A stretch of 64,000 bases of DNA from Diogma glabrata (taxonomy: Eukaryota > Arthropoda > Insecta > Diptera > Cylindrotomidae): contig OY856186.1 of NCBI GenBank assembly GCA_963693315.1, forward strand, positions 367,281,859 through 367,345,858. Reading direction: 5' to 3'. A program made the position numbers and the translations under genes. The notes beneath the pieces were generated by a model that saw only the letters and a program-made list of their open reading frames with translations, was not told where the DNA came from and did no database searches. Of this stretch, positions 1 through 12,713 are shown piece after piece. Each line of letters starts with the position of its first letter. The stretch's first letter is position 1.

Positions 1-1472
1 TTGCAGGGTGGTTAAGTACTCTAGATACCATCTTTTCTATATATGCTGCTTCATTTTTTTTACAATCTGCCATCTGGATAATTTTGGCATATTAATGTCC
101 GTTAGATCTTCACTAGGTAATTGAATGGAATGTTGACCGATCAGAAAATGAGCTGGGGTAAGATAGTCCAAATCATCATTCGATAGTAGACAAATCGGTC
201 TTGAGTGGAGCATGGACTCAATTTCAACTAGAATGGTTGTCATATCTTCGGTGGTGAGTATATGGCTATCAGTAACTCTTCTTAAATGAAATTTTACGCT
301 TCTTACTGCAGATGCCCAAATACTTCCAAAATGCGGTGCACTGGGAGGAACAAATTTAAATGTGATTTCTTCTGCCAAAAGAAAGTTTAAAAATTAGTAA
401 CATTTTGTTTCAGAAAGGTATAAAATTGATAGAGGTGATGACGTGCTCCAACGAAATTTGTGAAATTATCACTTTGTATTTCTTTGCACAATCCTCTACG
501 GGCTGTAAATCTTCTTAAAGCTGCTAGATAGGCATCTGTAGTGAGATCAGACACTAGTTTGGTATGTATGTAGCTTTTATGTGGTTTCTGCCCTCTTCCT
601 CTTCTGACGTATGTTTGAAATGGCCCTGCATAGTCAACTCCCACATTATAAAATGGCTTGATCAACTCAATTCTTGACGTAGGAAGTTGACCCATGACTT
701 GACTGGTATTATACTTGGCACATCTTACACATTTATGAACCACTTTTCGAATAAGATTTCTACTACTCAATATCCAATATTTGTGTCGTAACATGGCCAT
801 CATTAGCGTTGGCCCAGCATGCAGATGTCGTATGTGGTGTTCTCGAATGATTGATTCTGCTATGTTATCTTGCGCCGTGAGTATTATTGGGTGTTTTACG
901 TTGTACGTTATTGATGCATTTGTTATTCTTCCACCAACTCGTAGTAAGCCCGACTCATCAAGAAATGGTTCATAATATTTTAATTTACTTGAAACTGGTA
1001 GTTCTTTCTTTGAACTAAACAATTTCATTTCAGTTTTGAAGTATTTTAATTGAATGTGATGGAATATTTTACGTTGAGCTCGTTGAATTTCTGTTACGTT
1101 TAGATACAATGATACTGATTCTTTTTTTACATGTTTTAGTTTAATATCTACAAAACGAAGTACGTAAGCTAACACTCGAGTTAATGTGTTAAAGCTGGAT
1201 ATTTTGGTACTCATGCTATCAATAATGATTGTATGGATAATTTGAGCAGAGAATGCATGGTTTCGCCTTTCTTGGGTGGTATTTGATTATCCTTCAAAGT
1301 TTTTTGGCCAATCATCTGCGTTTAGTACCCAGCTTGGACCGTTCCACCACAATTGAAATGGTTGAAGTGTTTCTGGTTCAAGTCCTCTTGAGGCACAGTC
1401 AGCTGGATTATCCCGCTGGTTGATTGCATGAACTCTCCCGTTTCGTTTTGTAAGTATGGGAATTTGATTCAC
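1..1472 (-). pseudogene. BEL/Pao retrotransposon pol, C-terminal remnant (RNase H end, integrase)
   Basis: Carboxy-terminal part of a BEL/Pao-type polyprotein, read on the minus strand and running off the left edge. Three blocks occur in family order. 1472-1287 has the NPADCASRG signature followed by a WWNGP block that closes the RNase H region. 1214-387 has the integrase zinc finger (His pair, then KCVRCAKY) and core motifs GVDYAGPF and QSDN. 378-1 has PPSAPHFG and the C-terminal HSRP..LTPAHFLIGQ block. The blocks are separated by stops or frame changes. The Gly expected after SDN is Phe, and the Glu expected in the W-E-A-A-V block is Ala (WASAV), so integrase would be inactive even if read through. 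The upstream half of the polyprotein is missing because the terminal repeat of the neighbouring gypsy element starts at 1449. Identification is by family motifs only. Confidence 0.88.
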
Positions 1473-1601
1473 TTTGCTGAATCCGTTTTGGACTTTTTAC
1501 ACAACCATGATAATATCATGTATATACTTATGCCGGTAAACTCGTATAAAGAAATTACTTAATGATCTATTCTAAATTAACGAAACCTTAAAGAGAGGAA
1601 A
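1449..1601 (-). repeat. gypsy-like element, 3' terminal direct repeat (LTR or LTR fragment)
   Basis: About 153 bp that recur at 10578-10730 with only two visible substitutions. On the element strand it ends in CA (plus strand begins TGTAAGTATGGG), as LTRs do. The other boundary is unclear: shared sequence stops in an A-rich run after GAGAGG, and I see no clear polypurine tract on the element strand. The true LTR may therefore be longer, with the right copy truncated. Confidence 0.65.
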
Positions 1602-2187
1602 AAAAAAGAAATTATAACGGATTGGTTTCCTAAAACGAATCCGAACCTGGGAATCACTTATCTTTTTTGTTATCTACACAGTCATTCTAGATTCAGAATG
1701 CATTATAATAATAAAGAAAAAACACCACAGTATGAGAATGTAATAGTATTAAACAAAAAAAAAAAAAACGAACCTAAGCTGAATCCCCGGGTTGATTGAG
1801 GCTATCCAGTCTTCTTTCCAAATCCCTTTATATACTTGAGCAATTTTCAAAATGAATTTATGTATGATTTCCAGCTTCCCGGTACAATATAGGTCATCAA
1901 CTTCCAATCTGCCAAACCAACTTGCAATTTCCTTTTCCCAATCCAATACAATAATTGTTAATCTGCCAAACAAACTTGCAATTTCCTTCCTCCAATCCAA
2001 TACAATAATTATCAATCTGCCAAACAAGCTAGCAATTTCCTTCTTCCAATTATAATTGTTAATTAATACTGCGGATGCCCTCATGTAAGTTTTTACATTC
2101 TCCAACAAACAGAAACTTTGGAGTTTTAAAACAAAAACATCACCATGTCTGTTTCACAAATAAAAACTTTTATTCTTATATCTCGTA
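1602..2187 (-). repeat. gypsy-like element 3' region with three 54-bp tandem repeats
   Basis: Noncoding-looking stretch between pol and the terminal repeat. The phrase AATCTGCCAAAC begins at 1906, 1960 and 2014, giving a 54-bp period. Because 54 is a multiple of three, one minus frame stays open (2108-1749) and repeats an 18-residue unit ending in LFGRL. No envelope features (signal peptide, cleavage site, anchor) are visible there. Tandem repeats near the 3' LTR are common in this class of element. Confidence 0.6.
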
Positions 2188-2194
2188 ACCAATG

Positions 2195-2422
2195 TCAGGG
2201 TCGATGATCAATCTCAATACTCATGAAGTTCCTAGGAACTATCAGTGAGTACCGAAATCGACCATCCTCCATCCATCTAAGGTCAGCACCATTGAACCCT
2301 CGATACAACCAGTAAAATATGACACTGGAGATGTGAACCCCAGAGACGACAACCAGGCAAAGGAACAACCCTACCGAACGTAAGACATCATTCCCTGATG
2401 TCTTTCGCGTGATGTACTCCAA
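2195..2422 (-). CDS. small ORF after pol with a membrane segment, unrecognised
   Basis: 75-codon ORF that overlaps the last dozen codons of pol in another frame. It contains one hydrophobic stretch (roughly residues 16-40, LFLCLVVVSGVHISSVIFYW) and then a basic/acidic tail. The position after pol is where env-like genes sit in some gypsy elements, but the ORF is short, has no cysteine pattern and no signal peptidase-like site I trust. It may be chance. Confidence 0.2.
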   Translation of the reverse strand: MEYITRKTSGNDVLRSVGLFLCLVVVSGVHISSVIFYWLYRGFNGADLRWMEDGRFRYSLIVPRNFMSIEIDHRP

Positions 2423-5166
2423 GATTCTTACCGCTCATGTCTATGCACTCATAGAGTACATTTCCAATCTTAGTCTTAATCATTGCAGGTAAGAACTTTA
2501 GAGCCAATTTTGCCGAGAATTTTTTTGTAGCGTCACTCAAATGATGTTGTCGTACAAACACACGTTGTTGTGGATGAAAAGTCCGTAGTTTAGATCGCAG
2601 GTTATACTGATGTTGCGATTTTTTGAAAGCTGCTTTTAAATTTTGTTGAACCCGGTTCCTGAGCAGAGTCAAATGATCAGAGCGTTCTATTTCCTCACCA
2701 GCATCTTCACCAAGCTTGTGTAGTGATCTCAACAAATGGTAAGTATTCCCATCCGATATTGGATGTTGACCAAATAATAAATAGTACGGTGAATACTTGG
2801 TAGCAGAATGTACTTCAGCCCGCAGTGCATATGCGATTTCACCAATTTGTGAATCCCACTTGGTATGTTGACCTTTTAAGAACGCTCGAATTGCTGCTAG
2901 AACTGACCTATTGACCCGCTCTGACGCGTTGCTTTTAGGACTATAGACACTGGTCCTAATGTGTTTAATGCCAAAATCTGACAAAAGACTTTGAAGGTTC
3001 CTACTAGTGAACTGTTTGCCATTGTCACTGTGCAGAAACTCTGGTACCCCATATGTAAGAAACACTTCGTTCCTCAGAAAAGCATTCACCTTCGGTGAAG
3101 TTGCGTTTCTAAGTGGTTTCAGTAGTACAAACTTCGTAGCATGATCCAGAACAATTAACAATACCGTATTCCCAAGTGTAGAACAAGGGTACGGTCCCAA
3201 AAAATCTATATAGACTCTCTGCCATGGACGTGCTGTTTCGAATTGATATTGCATCGGAGGACGCAATATCTGATTCGTGGCTTTTGTTTGTTTACATGTG
3301 TCGCAGGACACAACATAGTTGTGTACCTGCGACGCCATGCCCGGCCAATAATAAAGACGTCGAAGTAATTCTAATGTCTTTTTAACACCTCCATGAGCAG
3401 CAGTACTATCATCGTGATGTTTCTGAATCATGTTTGAAGTCATCGGTTTTGGTATCCAGAGTTTCCACACAGGAACATCATTGGGTATTGCATCAGGTCT
3501 TGGCTCAATACGTATGTATAGCTTATCATCCATGACTTTGACTGATGGAGAGTCCTTGGGTGATGATTGAACTTTAGCTATCATATCCGTATACTCTTTG
3601 TGCCGATAACCTTCATTGTCGATTTTAATGTCGTTAATGTGATGTGTTAATGCTTCCGTCAATTCCTCGTGTGTATCGTCATAAAGACGAGATAGAGCAT
3701 CAGGGACTATATTTTGGGTACCTTTTTGGTGGACAATGGTAAGATCCATATGTTGGAGTTTTAGGCTCCACCTAGCCAGACGACCACTCAAGTCTTTCTG
3801 TGACAAACGCCACTTCAGACTTGAGTGATCAGTCACAATTGTAAATCGGTGACCTTCAACATAGCCTCTGAATTTCTTCACACTCAGAATTGCCGCAAGA
3901 CATTCAAGCTCAGAAACTGAGTAGTTTCTCTGAGCTTTGTTTAATTTCTTCGACATGAAGGCTATCGGACACTCTTGTCCGTCTTCGTTGACCTGATATA
4001 ATACGCTACCTACCCCTGTCAGACTTGCATCGCATCTAATAAAGAACTCTTTATTATAGTCAGGGTTAATTAATACCGGTGCTGTAGTCAGCAATCTTTT
4101 TAAATTTTCAAAAGCTGCTTGCGCTTCCAATGTCCATTTCAATTTACCAGAACTTTTCTTCAGTAAGTCCGTAATCGGTGATACCACGCTTGCATAATTT
4201 GGTATGAACCGTTGGTACCAACCGGCCATTCCTAATAATCGACGTATTTGCTTAACTGTAGATGGAGATGGGTACTCTGCTACAGCTCTTACCTTGTCAG
4301 GGTCTGTTCGAAGACCATCTTCACCAACCAAAAATCCCAAGTATTTCACCTCTCTCAGAACAAATTTACTTTTCTTGAGGTTTATTGTTAACCCAGCCGC
4401 TCTTATCAAGGAAGAGACATTGGACAGCAATTCCATATGTTCCTGGAACGTGGAAGAGACTACCAATAGATCATCCAAATAAACAAAGACATTCTCGTGA
4501 TATTGATGAGGTATCACTTTGAGCATTAGCCGACACATTGTCTGGGGAGCATTGCACAATCCAAAGGGCATAACCCGGAATTGATACAATGGACGACCAG
4601 GCACTGTGAAGGCTGTCTTGTCTCTAGATGCTTCTGCCAGAGGAATCTGCCAGAAAGCATCTTTGAGATCAATACTTGAAATGTACTTTGTGCTATTTAG
4701 ACGACCTAGTAAGCCATCAATCAAGGGAAGTGGGTAAGCGTCCTTTTTTGTGAGTGAATTGACACGACGGCTATCAATACATAATCTGTTTTTACCAGAT
4801 TCTTTTTGTACCAGGACCACTGGCGAGCACCACGAACTGTTACACTCTTCGATCACGCCCATTTGAAGAATTCGGTCGAGTTCGGCATAGACCTTTAGTT
4901 GAACAGCCGGCGATGTGGGATAATGCCTCTGTTGAACAGGTGCACTATCACCAACATCGATGACATGTTCAACCAAAGAAGTCTTTCCGAGTCCAGACAC
5001 TTCAAATGACGGGAACGAATCCTTGATCATATCCAGTTCTCGTTGCCGGTCAGTGGTGATGTTGTGTGTATTTAAATTTTGTAGCTCTGTACGAGTCAGC
5101 TCACTTACAAAGGAAGGAACAATACCAAATTTCTCCCAGAAATCTATGCCCAGGTAGAGCTCTTCT
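2388..5166 (-). CDS. pol: Ty3/gypsy pol: reverse transcriptase, RNase H, integrase
   Basis: Open from 5166 down to the stop at 2388; the first Met of the 880-residue open part is at 5030, but the frame continues upstream to the insertion junction, so that Met is not a real start. Counting from 5030: RT with FWQIPL (about 126-131), FRVMPFGL (151-158) and catalytic YLDD (184-187). RNase H has Asp at 334, Glu at about 375 and TDH at 400-402. The integrase zinc finger has a His pair near 539-546 and CDTC (576-579). The core has YIDF (Asp 609), SDNGKQF (Asp 669) and a Glu near 704, a normal D,D,35,E layout. The C-terminus ends without a recognisable chromodomain. All catalytic residues are present, so the break in this element is the upstream insertion rather than pol itself. 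Confidence 0.93.
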
Positions 5167-5181
5167 CGTAAACCAGGGACT

Positions 5182-5739
5182 CATTTGGTCATTGTTCTTA
5201 TTTATTAGTCGCCGTAACTAGTTAAAAAAAACTCTACCGGCAGACGCCCACTCACATAGGGGCACAGGTTATTTTCAACTGCACCACTCAGCTTGAAACC
5301 CTAAGGCTTCCGCCAAATTGCTTGCTATCCGATCTCACAGATAAGTAAGCCAGCATTGGTATCGCTGCCGGCAATCTAGCGTATGCCAGTACCACATCCC
5401 ATCTGGTAGGGAGCTCATTAAGCAGGCTCACCTGCTCGGGTTCCCTTACGGCAGGGTAACCCATTCTACCATAAAAGACTACTGATAATGGTTCCACATA
5501 GCGGCCCTGGAGCCTCCCATATATCAGAATTTCTCCAACCACAACCACTACGAGTCCAACCTCAATGTAAAGCTGTGGCTAACATTAATGCTTTACCCCA
5601 TAGTACCCGAGAAAGCCGATCGGGTCACACTTTTGGCTTGCGCCTCTCCTATTCACCAGTGAGCTGATCCGGCTGGATCGACCGGTTAGCTCAGGTACCC
5701 CGGGAGCGCAAGTTCCCGTGTCAAGTGACCCGTGGGGGG
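5182..5739 (-). mobile_element. 558-bp retroelement inserted in gypsy protease, 15-bp target duplication
   Basis: A foreign block bounded by the perfect 15-bp direct repeat CGTAAACCAGGGACT (5167-5181 and 5740-5754). Both flanks read as one continuous protease-RT frame once the block is ignored, which proves insertion. The block is noticeably more GC-rich than its host. On the minus strand it begins with a C-run and ends in a TAA-rich tail (near 5205), matching the long variable target duplication and TAA-type tail of I/LOA/R1-type LINEs or their short nonautonomous derivatives. It holds only an 86-codon ORF (5548-5288) without recognisable domains. The duplication and insertion are seen directly; the LINE class is inferred. 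Confidence 0.8.
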
Positions 5740-5754
5740 CGTAAACCAGGGACT

Positions 5755-6281
5755 ATATGGAACCGCATTGGTTTAGTGGAGCCATTCACAGTTATTGGAA
5801 TTTCAATGTAACCTAAAATTTTAGTTGCAGTACCATCCGCCGTACGAATACACGAAGTGTATTTACGGTAGGTTGTACCTGATGATTCCAATAATTCCAA
5901 GGAATTTCTTCCAAGTATGGTTATTGACACTCCACTATCCAATAATCCTGCGATATTTTTGTCCAAAATCCTAATTGTTAATCGCGGCCGAGGATCCTTT
6001 GTTTCTGAAAGGATAGATGAAATACATGCTTTACGAAATAATTTCCTCATCCTCCAATATCTAATGTTACGTTCAAGACGTCTAAAATATGTTCGATGTA
6101 ATGATGGGAAATTAAATATACTAGATGCCTTTATTCGGGTTTCTTGAGTGGTGGCAGATCGTCCTGCGTCGCTACATCTCTCGTCGCTTTCTTTGGGCTC
6201 ATTGGATGTTGAACCGAGGGCACCATCCCCGAAGCATGTACTCTCGGTCGATAGTTTAACGACGGGTGACAATAGGAACAA
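5755..6281 (-). pseudogene. gypsy retroviral-type aspartic protease region, split by insertion
   Basis: N-terminal part of the pol polyprotein in the frame that continues, across the insertion, into RT. It carries the protease active-site block LLDSGVSITILG (DSG, an accepted variant of DTG) followed by the Ile-Leu-Gly core, and ends in FHIVPGLR at the duplicated target site. Upstream sequence from about 6281 to 6460 contains the zinc knuckle in a different frame. The 558-bp insertion separates the protease from RT and adds stops, so a full Pol precursor cannot be made from this copy. Confidence 0.8.
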
Positions 6282-6324
6282 TTTGCATAAATTACATCAG
6301 GCTTGTTGCACTTCCATCAATATA

Positions 6325-7938
6325 ATTTAATTCTGTTTTTCCGTGGACAATCCGGAGCTCGGTGACCAGTCACACCACAACTGAAGCATACTATTGGTTG
6401 TCTGGACATTGATGAACCAGGTTGACTGTTATCAGATGTTATGCCAGGTCGCTGATATTTCATTTCCGTCTCGGTGTTGAATCCATCGCTTCAATATATC
6501 CATGTCGTTCTGGTTCAACATCCACCTCATAATCATCCATATGCTGTAGCTCGCTAATTCTTAAATTTGATGTTTTGGTCGGAACTGGTGTGGACCACAA
6601 ACGTTCAAACTTCTGACATAAAGTCCGAAGTTCATCAATTGAATGTATTGTTGCTGATAGTGTAGCATTTTTGAGCTCCACACTCAGTCCCTCCCGAGCA
6701 ATCTCTAACATTTCACGGTCAGCAAATGGACGTGCTAAGCGACGGTTCAATGAACCAACCTCCACTAAATACTCGAATACGCTCTCCTTTGACTTTTGTT
6801 TGCGGTTCAGAAGAACTCGCAAGATCGCTTTATCATCAGTTAGCGTACCGAAGGTTTGTATGAGTCCCTTCCTTAACACTGGATAAGTCACCACCTCATA
6901 TTCATGAGTTAAGTTCAAATAGTATCTGTCGGCAGCCCCCTTGAGGTACCGTATAACGATAGACCTAAGGTCGTTCCAATTCACACGGTCCCTCCTGGCA
7001 GCCGCCTCCACTCTGTGAACAAACTCATGAACATCAGGAGAGTGACCATCTCCTGTGAAGGTTGGAACCCAATTTGAGTCATAACGACTGAAATTGTTCC
7101 CACGAACCCCTCGGTACTCCACTGGTGCTAACCCTGGAGCCGCGTCACGCCATACCTGAGGAGGTTGGTTGTATGGTGGTGGTGCTGTTAGTGGAGCTTG
7201 TGGATATACTGGTGGTGGTTGTACCTGTGGTACTGATGGATAATATAATTGTAATTGTGGTTGTACCAACGCTGGATTGTTGTGTATTTGTTCAGCTTGG
7301 AAAGATGGACCCAATTGTGGTATTGCAAAGTCCTCCGCTCTCAAACCCGATTGCTGAAAATAAGCCGGTGGTAATTGTTCTGACCGTCTCTGTTGTTGAT
7401 GGTTTGGACGATTCAGACTATGTATTGTGTCCGTTATTGGCTGCACTGGGATCGGTGTGGATCTCTCATCTGGTTGAAACACAAGTGAAGCAGATGGTGC
7501 AGATGATAATCCTGGTTTATTCTGCAAAATTGGACGTATTGACAACGATCCTATTATATCCCAAGCGCGTGACAATTGCGAGATAGCGTAGGTACGGGCT
7601 TCTTGCAAGTCATTGCGAGGACCCAACCTATTCATTCTACCCGTGTAATGCAACACTCGATTCGCCAAACCATCTAAGAAAGTCTGATTAATCGGTCGCT
7701 GGAGTCGTCGTACCTGATCCAAAACAAGTTGTGCTGCCTGCACCACCATTTGAGATTCAGCTACTAAATCTCTCGCATGAGATACTGTTATTGGAACTGC
7801 ACCATGATCCGCGTGGTTTCGCAGTTCCTCTGCCCAATTGACCCCCCTGAAGTCCACACCCCGAACCAAACATTCGACTTGTAGTTCACTAGGTTCCAAA
7901 CCATAGAACGGATGGTCAACGTCTAACTGGCTTGACAT
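6325..7938 (-). CDS. gag: Ty3/gypsy gag (capsid plus zinc knuckle)
   Basis: Open frame of 492 codons from the Met at 7938 to a stop at 6460. The middle is a Pro/Gln-rich linker (about residues 165-275). A capsid-like region follows with WVPTFTGDG, then a DLRSIVIRYLKGAADRYY helix block and the LLNRKQKSKESVFEYL block that resembles the gypsy Gag capsid homology region. The nucleocapsid motif CFSCGVTGHRAPDC (C-x2-C-x4-H-x4-C) lies just downstream at about 6385-6340 but in a shifted frame. That could be a programmed gag-pol frameshift or a decay frameshift; I cannot tell. The gene is followed directly by protease and pol, as expected. Confidence 0.85.
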
Positions 7939-9419
<1,481 letters not shown>

Positions 9420-9673
9420 AAAAAAATTATACCTAAAAAAATTCTTTTTTAAAAAAAATTATGTACATAAAGAAATTTTTTTTTGAAAACTATGTACACT
9501 TATTTGCAAGAATATACAACTATTATGTACAGAAATATTTACAAAATTATATACAATGACCTATTTACACTATGTACAATGGCAGTATAAAAAAAACGGT
9601 CTCCGAAAAAAATTGCTGCCCCAAAACGGTTTTTTTCCAAATACAAAAAATTATTTCCCAAAAATGCACACAA

Positions 9674-10282
9674 TCAACAAGGTTTCCGTCGAGGGTTCCC
9701 TTTCCTGTGATTGGCCTCAAAGATAGCGTTCTCTTCAGCCAATGTCTCCGCATAAGCGTGCATGACTGACGAGAACTCCACCTCCTCGACCAACCACGCT
9801 GCCTTCTGTTTCTTCCTCCTACACTTCTTCTCTCTCCACCTTCTCCTGTCCTTCTCCAGCCTTCTCAAGCGACGCCTCCACACATCCACCATTCCTACCA
9901 CTTCCTCATTCACCTCATTCATCTCATCCACTTCATCATCTACCACCTCATTCGCCTCGTTAACACACTCATTCATTACTTCACTTGCTACTTCATTCAC
10001 CATTTCATCCACCATGTCATCATACAACTCAATCACTATATCATTCATCACTTCCTTGTACACTCCATCCATGACTTCATCCATTATTACATCCATTACC
10101 CCATTCACCACATTCATCGCCTCCTCCATTCTCTCATTCACCACATTCATCACTAGACTCATAACCTCATGCATTATGTCATCCACCTCATTCACACCCG
10201 GCTTAACCGCTGCCTGGCCCAGCTCTCCTGGCCCCGGCCTACGCTTGCTCCTAAACGAGCCATATTGCTTAACCGTGTACAT
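9674..10282 (-). CDS. unrecognised acidic, repeat-rich ORF upstream of gag
   Basis: About 202 codons from the Met at 10282 (an upstream in-frame Met at 10342 lies in AT-rich DNA and is less likely). After a basic N-terminus (SKRRPGPGELGQ), residues of about 35-125 are a degenerate repeat of Met/Val/Asn/Glu/Asp (pattern NEVxxEVM), built from a 12-15 bp repeat at the DNA level. Then comes a very basic block (about 130-155, RRRLRRLEKDRRRWREKK) that reads as coiled coil, and a short ordered tail ending RKGNPRRKPC. It is on the same strand as gag and pol and more GC-rich than its surroundings. I recognise no family. It could be an extra element-encoded protein, a captured host exon or a repeat that happens to be open. 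Confidence 0.45.
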   Translation of the reverse strand: MYTVKQYGSFRSKRRPGPGELGQAAVKPGVNEVDDIMHEVMSLVMNVVNERMEEAMNVVNGVMDVIMDEVMDGVYKEVMNDIVIELYDDMVDEMVNEVASEVMNECVNEANEVVDDEVDEMNEVNEEVVGMVDVWRRRLRRLEKDRRRWREKKCRRKKQKAAWLVEEVEFSSVMHAYAETLAEENAIFEANHRKGNPRRKPC

Positions 10283-10577
10283 CTTATAGCGAAATATACC
10301 TATATATATATAATATATAAAATATATAAAATATATATACATATAAAATTTATAAAAAACTATTTATATATTTTATATATACTTAAAATACACATACAAA
10401 AAAATATATATATGAAAAAAAAAAGATCAAAACCAGTTTTACGGCCAACGCTCAACAACAACCAAAATCCTATCAACCAAAAACCGGTTTGACAACGCCC
10501 AAATACCTAAAAGAAATATTTTCGCGCCGAAAATAAGCTCTTAACAAAGAAACCAGGGTCTCTAGTTTCGGCCCAGA

Positions 10578-10730
10578 TGTAAGTATGGGAATTTGATTCA
10601 CTTTGCTGAATCCGTTTTGGACTTTTTACACAACCATGATAATGTCATGTATATACTTATGCCGGTAAACTCGTATAAAGAAATTACCTAATGATCTATT
10701 CTAAATTAACGAAACCTTAAAGAGAGGAAA
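10578..10730 (-). repeat. gypsy-like element, 5' terminal direct repeat
   Basis: Matches 1449-1601 with two substitutions. On the element strand it ends CA and is followed after two bases by TGGGCCGAAACTAGAG, a plausible tRNA primer-binding site because it starts with TGG. Its outer edge runs straight into the foldback repeat at 10735, so the outer part of the LTR may be lost. Confidence 0.65.
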
Positions 10731-10734
10731 AAAT

Positions 10735-11216
10735 AAAAAATTCAAAAATAACTCCAAAACTCGAATAGATTTTCCAAAAATTCAAAATCGAGAAAATCTG
10801 ACACATTCGTTAAAGAAAAGCGTGGGACGCTAATCCTACACGCGAAACATTGACGGAATTGCGACTACTATATCATTACTATTTACTTTCTATCACTTTG
10901 TGACTAGAAGCATCTCAAAGCATCATGTTTAGGATCTAACGTTGTCAATAGCAGGCGGTTTTTATATAAGAATTTTGAATTATATTTTTTTGTGTATATT
11001 TTTCGAATACTTTCTTTCAACGATGTAGTGCAATGGTATAATTATTTTATTTTTCATTCATTTAGAATCACTTAATTGATAGTAGTTGCAATTCCGTCAA
11101 TGTTTCGCGTGTAGGATTAGCGCCCCACGCTTTTCTTTAACGAATGTGTCATATTTTCTCGATTTTGAATTTTTTGGAAAATCTATTCGAGTTTTGGAAT
11201 TATTTTTGAATTTTTT
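10735..11216. repeat. foldback (long inverted repeat) element, about 140-bp arms
   Basis: 10735-10876 is the reverse complement of 11078-11216 with few mismatches; about 200 bp of unpaired sequence lies between. Both arms contain TTAAAGAAAAGCGTGGGACG or its near match, a core also found at 11304 and 12694. No transposase is present, so this is MITE-like or foldback DNA. The 80-codon ORF at 11086-11328 lies within an arm and is not a gene. Confidence 0.8.
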
Positions 11217-11303
11217 ACAGAGGTTTTTAGAAAATTTATTTGAGTTTTGGAATTATTTTTATTTTTCGCTTTTTAGTAATTTTTTTTACAGTATGCATAA
11301 CAA

Positions 11304-11323
11304 TGAAGTAAAGAAAAGCGTTT
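11304..11323. repeat. left 20-bp direct repeat flanking Helitron-type fragment
   Basis: TGAAGTAAAGAAAAGCGTTT, repeated exactly at 12694-12713. It could be a target-site duplication of a 1.37-kb insertion or two ends of one repeat family, since related AAAGAAAAGCG cores occur in the foldback arms next door. Confidence 0.6.
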
Positions 11324-11495
11324 CTTAAAAATTTTTTTTTTCAAATATTTCAAGTTTTTTTTAATATTTTTTTTTATTTTTTTTTTATTTTGTAATTTTT
11401 AGTCATCAACGCCTTGAACAGTCGGAAATTGTATTTTGTCACGTTCTTATAAGAATTCAACACATTTTCCAGCACAGAATTTAACATTTATTAAT

Positions 11496-12353
11496 TTATT
11501 TTCCTTGATCCCACGATGCATGGATAATGCGTGAACTACTGCCGATAGACACATATTCCGATTTAATTGCCGCATTTTCATTAGGACCTTCAGTATCTTC
11601 ATTACTTGGGCCATGATTTGATAGTCGAATCAAATCACGTTTATCAAGGTGTGCATTTACATCAATAACAACGTCTCGGTACAATAGGTTATTTGATTTA
11701 AACCATTCTAAAGCTGCGATAAATTTAGTTCTGGAAACAGTGTAGTCTCGAATAGAATTTGCATTTTCTAAGCGTTCTGTTACTACTATAATATCAGCAT
11801 CCAAGGTTGATCGAGGTGGAAACGTAGGAAGATTTGAAATGACGTCAAAAATGTCCAAGGCAAACAGGATTGCTTGACATTTAAATCCGTACTGCCCGTA
11901 CAATCCAGAAAACTTGACAATTTTAAGAAAAGGGAGAATCCGAGACAAAAGACGCTGTTCAGCTTGAGAAAGTGCCTGAATTTCTGGTGGAATGTCGCCT
12001 GGGTCTAAATGGTTCCAGTAAGCTTTAGCAGGTGGAGTAGTTTTGTTACTTCTTAAGTGTGACTTGCAGCGGTGACAAACTGTAAGGCGAACTTTATTTT
12101 TTAATTAAGGTGGTATCCAATCTGGAGGTCGGATTGCAATCTGGTAGTTTGACACTTGCTTGGGATAGTATTGCTTCGTAAAAATATCACATACTTTGTC
12201 TGCAAAAGTGTTAACTTCAGCCTCAAAATCGTCGTAACAACAATTTTGAACTGTGGTAGTAAGCTGATTTTTTCCTTCATCTGGATTTTCTTCTTGACGT
12301 TCTGCTTCTTTACGTGCGCATCGGCGTTGATATGCGTTTAAATTTGATAACAT
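11496..12353 (-). pseudogene. Helitron-type protein fragment (DUF6570-like region)
   Basis: One minus frame from Met 12353 to the stop at 11496, broken by a single TAA at 12107-12105. The second half contains CHRCKSHL, then a DIPPEIQALSQAEQRLLSRI block and FLKIVKFSGLYGQYGFKCQ followed by a conserved LP. This arrangement is what I know from the N-terminal region (DUF6570-like) of Helitron-encoded Rep/helicase proteins and their relatives. Neither the Rep nor the helicase domain is present, so this is a fragment about 286 codons long. It lies between two 20-bp direct repeats (11304 and 12694). The family call is from memory of the motif and should be treated as probable. Confidence 0.6.
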
Positions 12354-12693
12354 ACAAATGCTGGCCGAAATCAGCGAAATTTTTTGAAATTAACTGTTTA
12401 TTTATCGAGAAAATACCTAATTTATGAACGTAAAATGCATAATTCTGTATAGTTTATCTATCGATCTTTATGTTGTGCAAATTTCAAGTCGTTACGTTAA
12501 GTAGATCGAGAGAATTTGAATATTTCCGATGAAAATCGTTTTTTTTATTTAAATAACGAATAAACAATGAAAATTGTTAGTTAATATGATATTCGTGTAT
12601 TGTCATCGGATATACGTATGCCTGCAAAGTTTCATTAATTTTCATTGAATATAAGGCAGTCAAATTAACGTTACAAGATTTGATCCAATAGTG

Positions 12694-12713
12694 TGAAGTA
12701 AAGAAAAGCGTTT
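12694..12713. repeat. right 20-bp direct repeat
   Basis: Exact second copy of the 20-mer at 11304-11323, in the same orientation, at the point where the 104-bp satellite begins. Confidence 0.6.

Noticed and set aside
1749..2108. env-like gene downstream of gypsy pol
   Set aside because: Open frame comes from a 54-bp tandem repeat; no signal peptide, cleavage site or anchor.
11086..11328. 80-codon ORF rich in Phe
   Set aside because: Lies in one arm of the foldback repeat; no domain.
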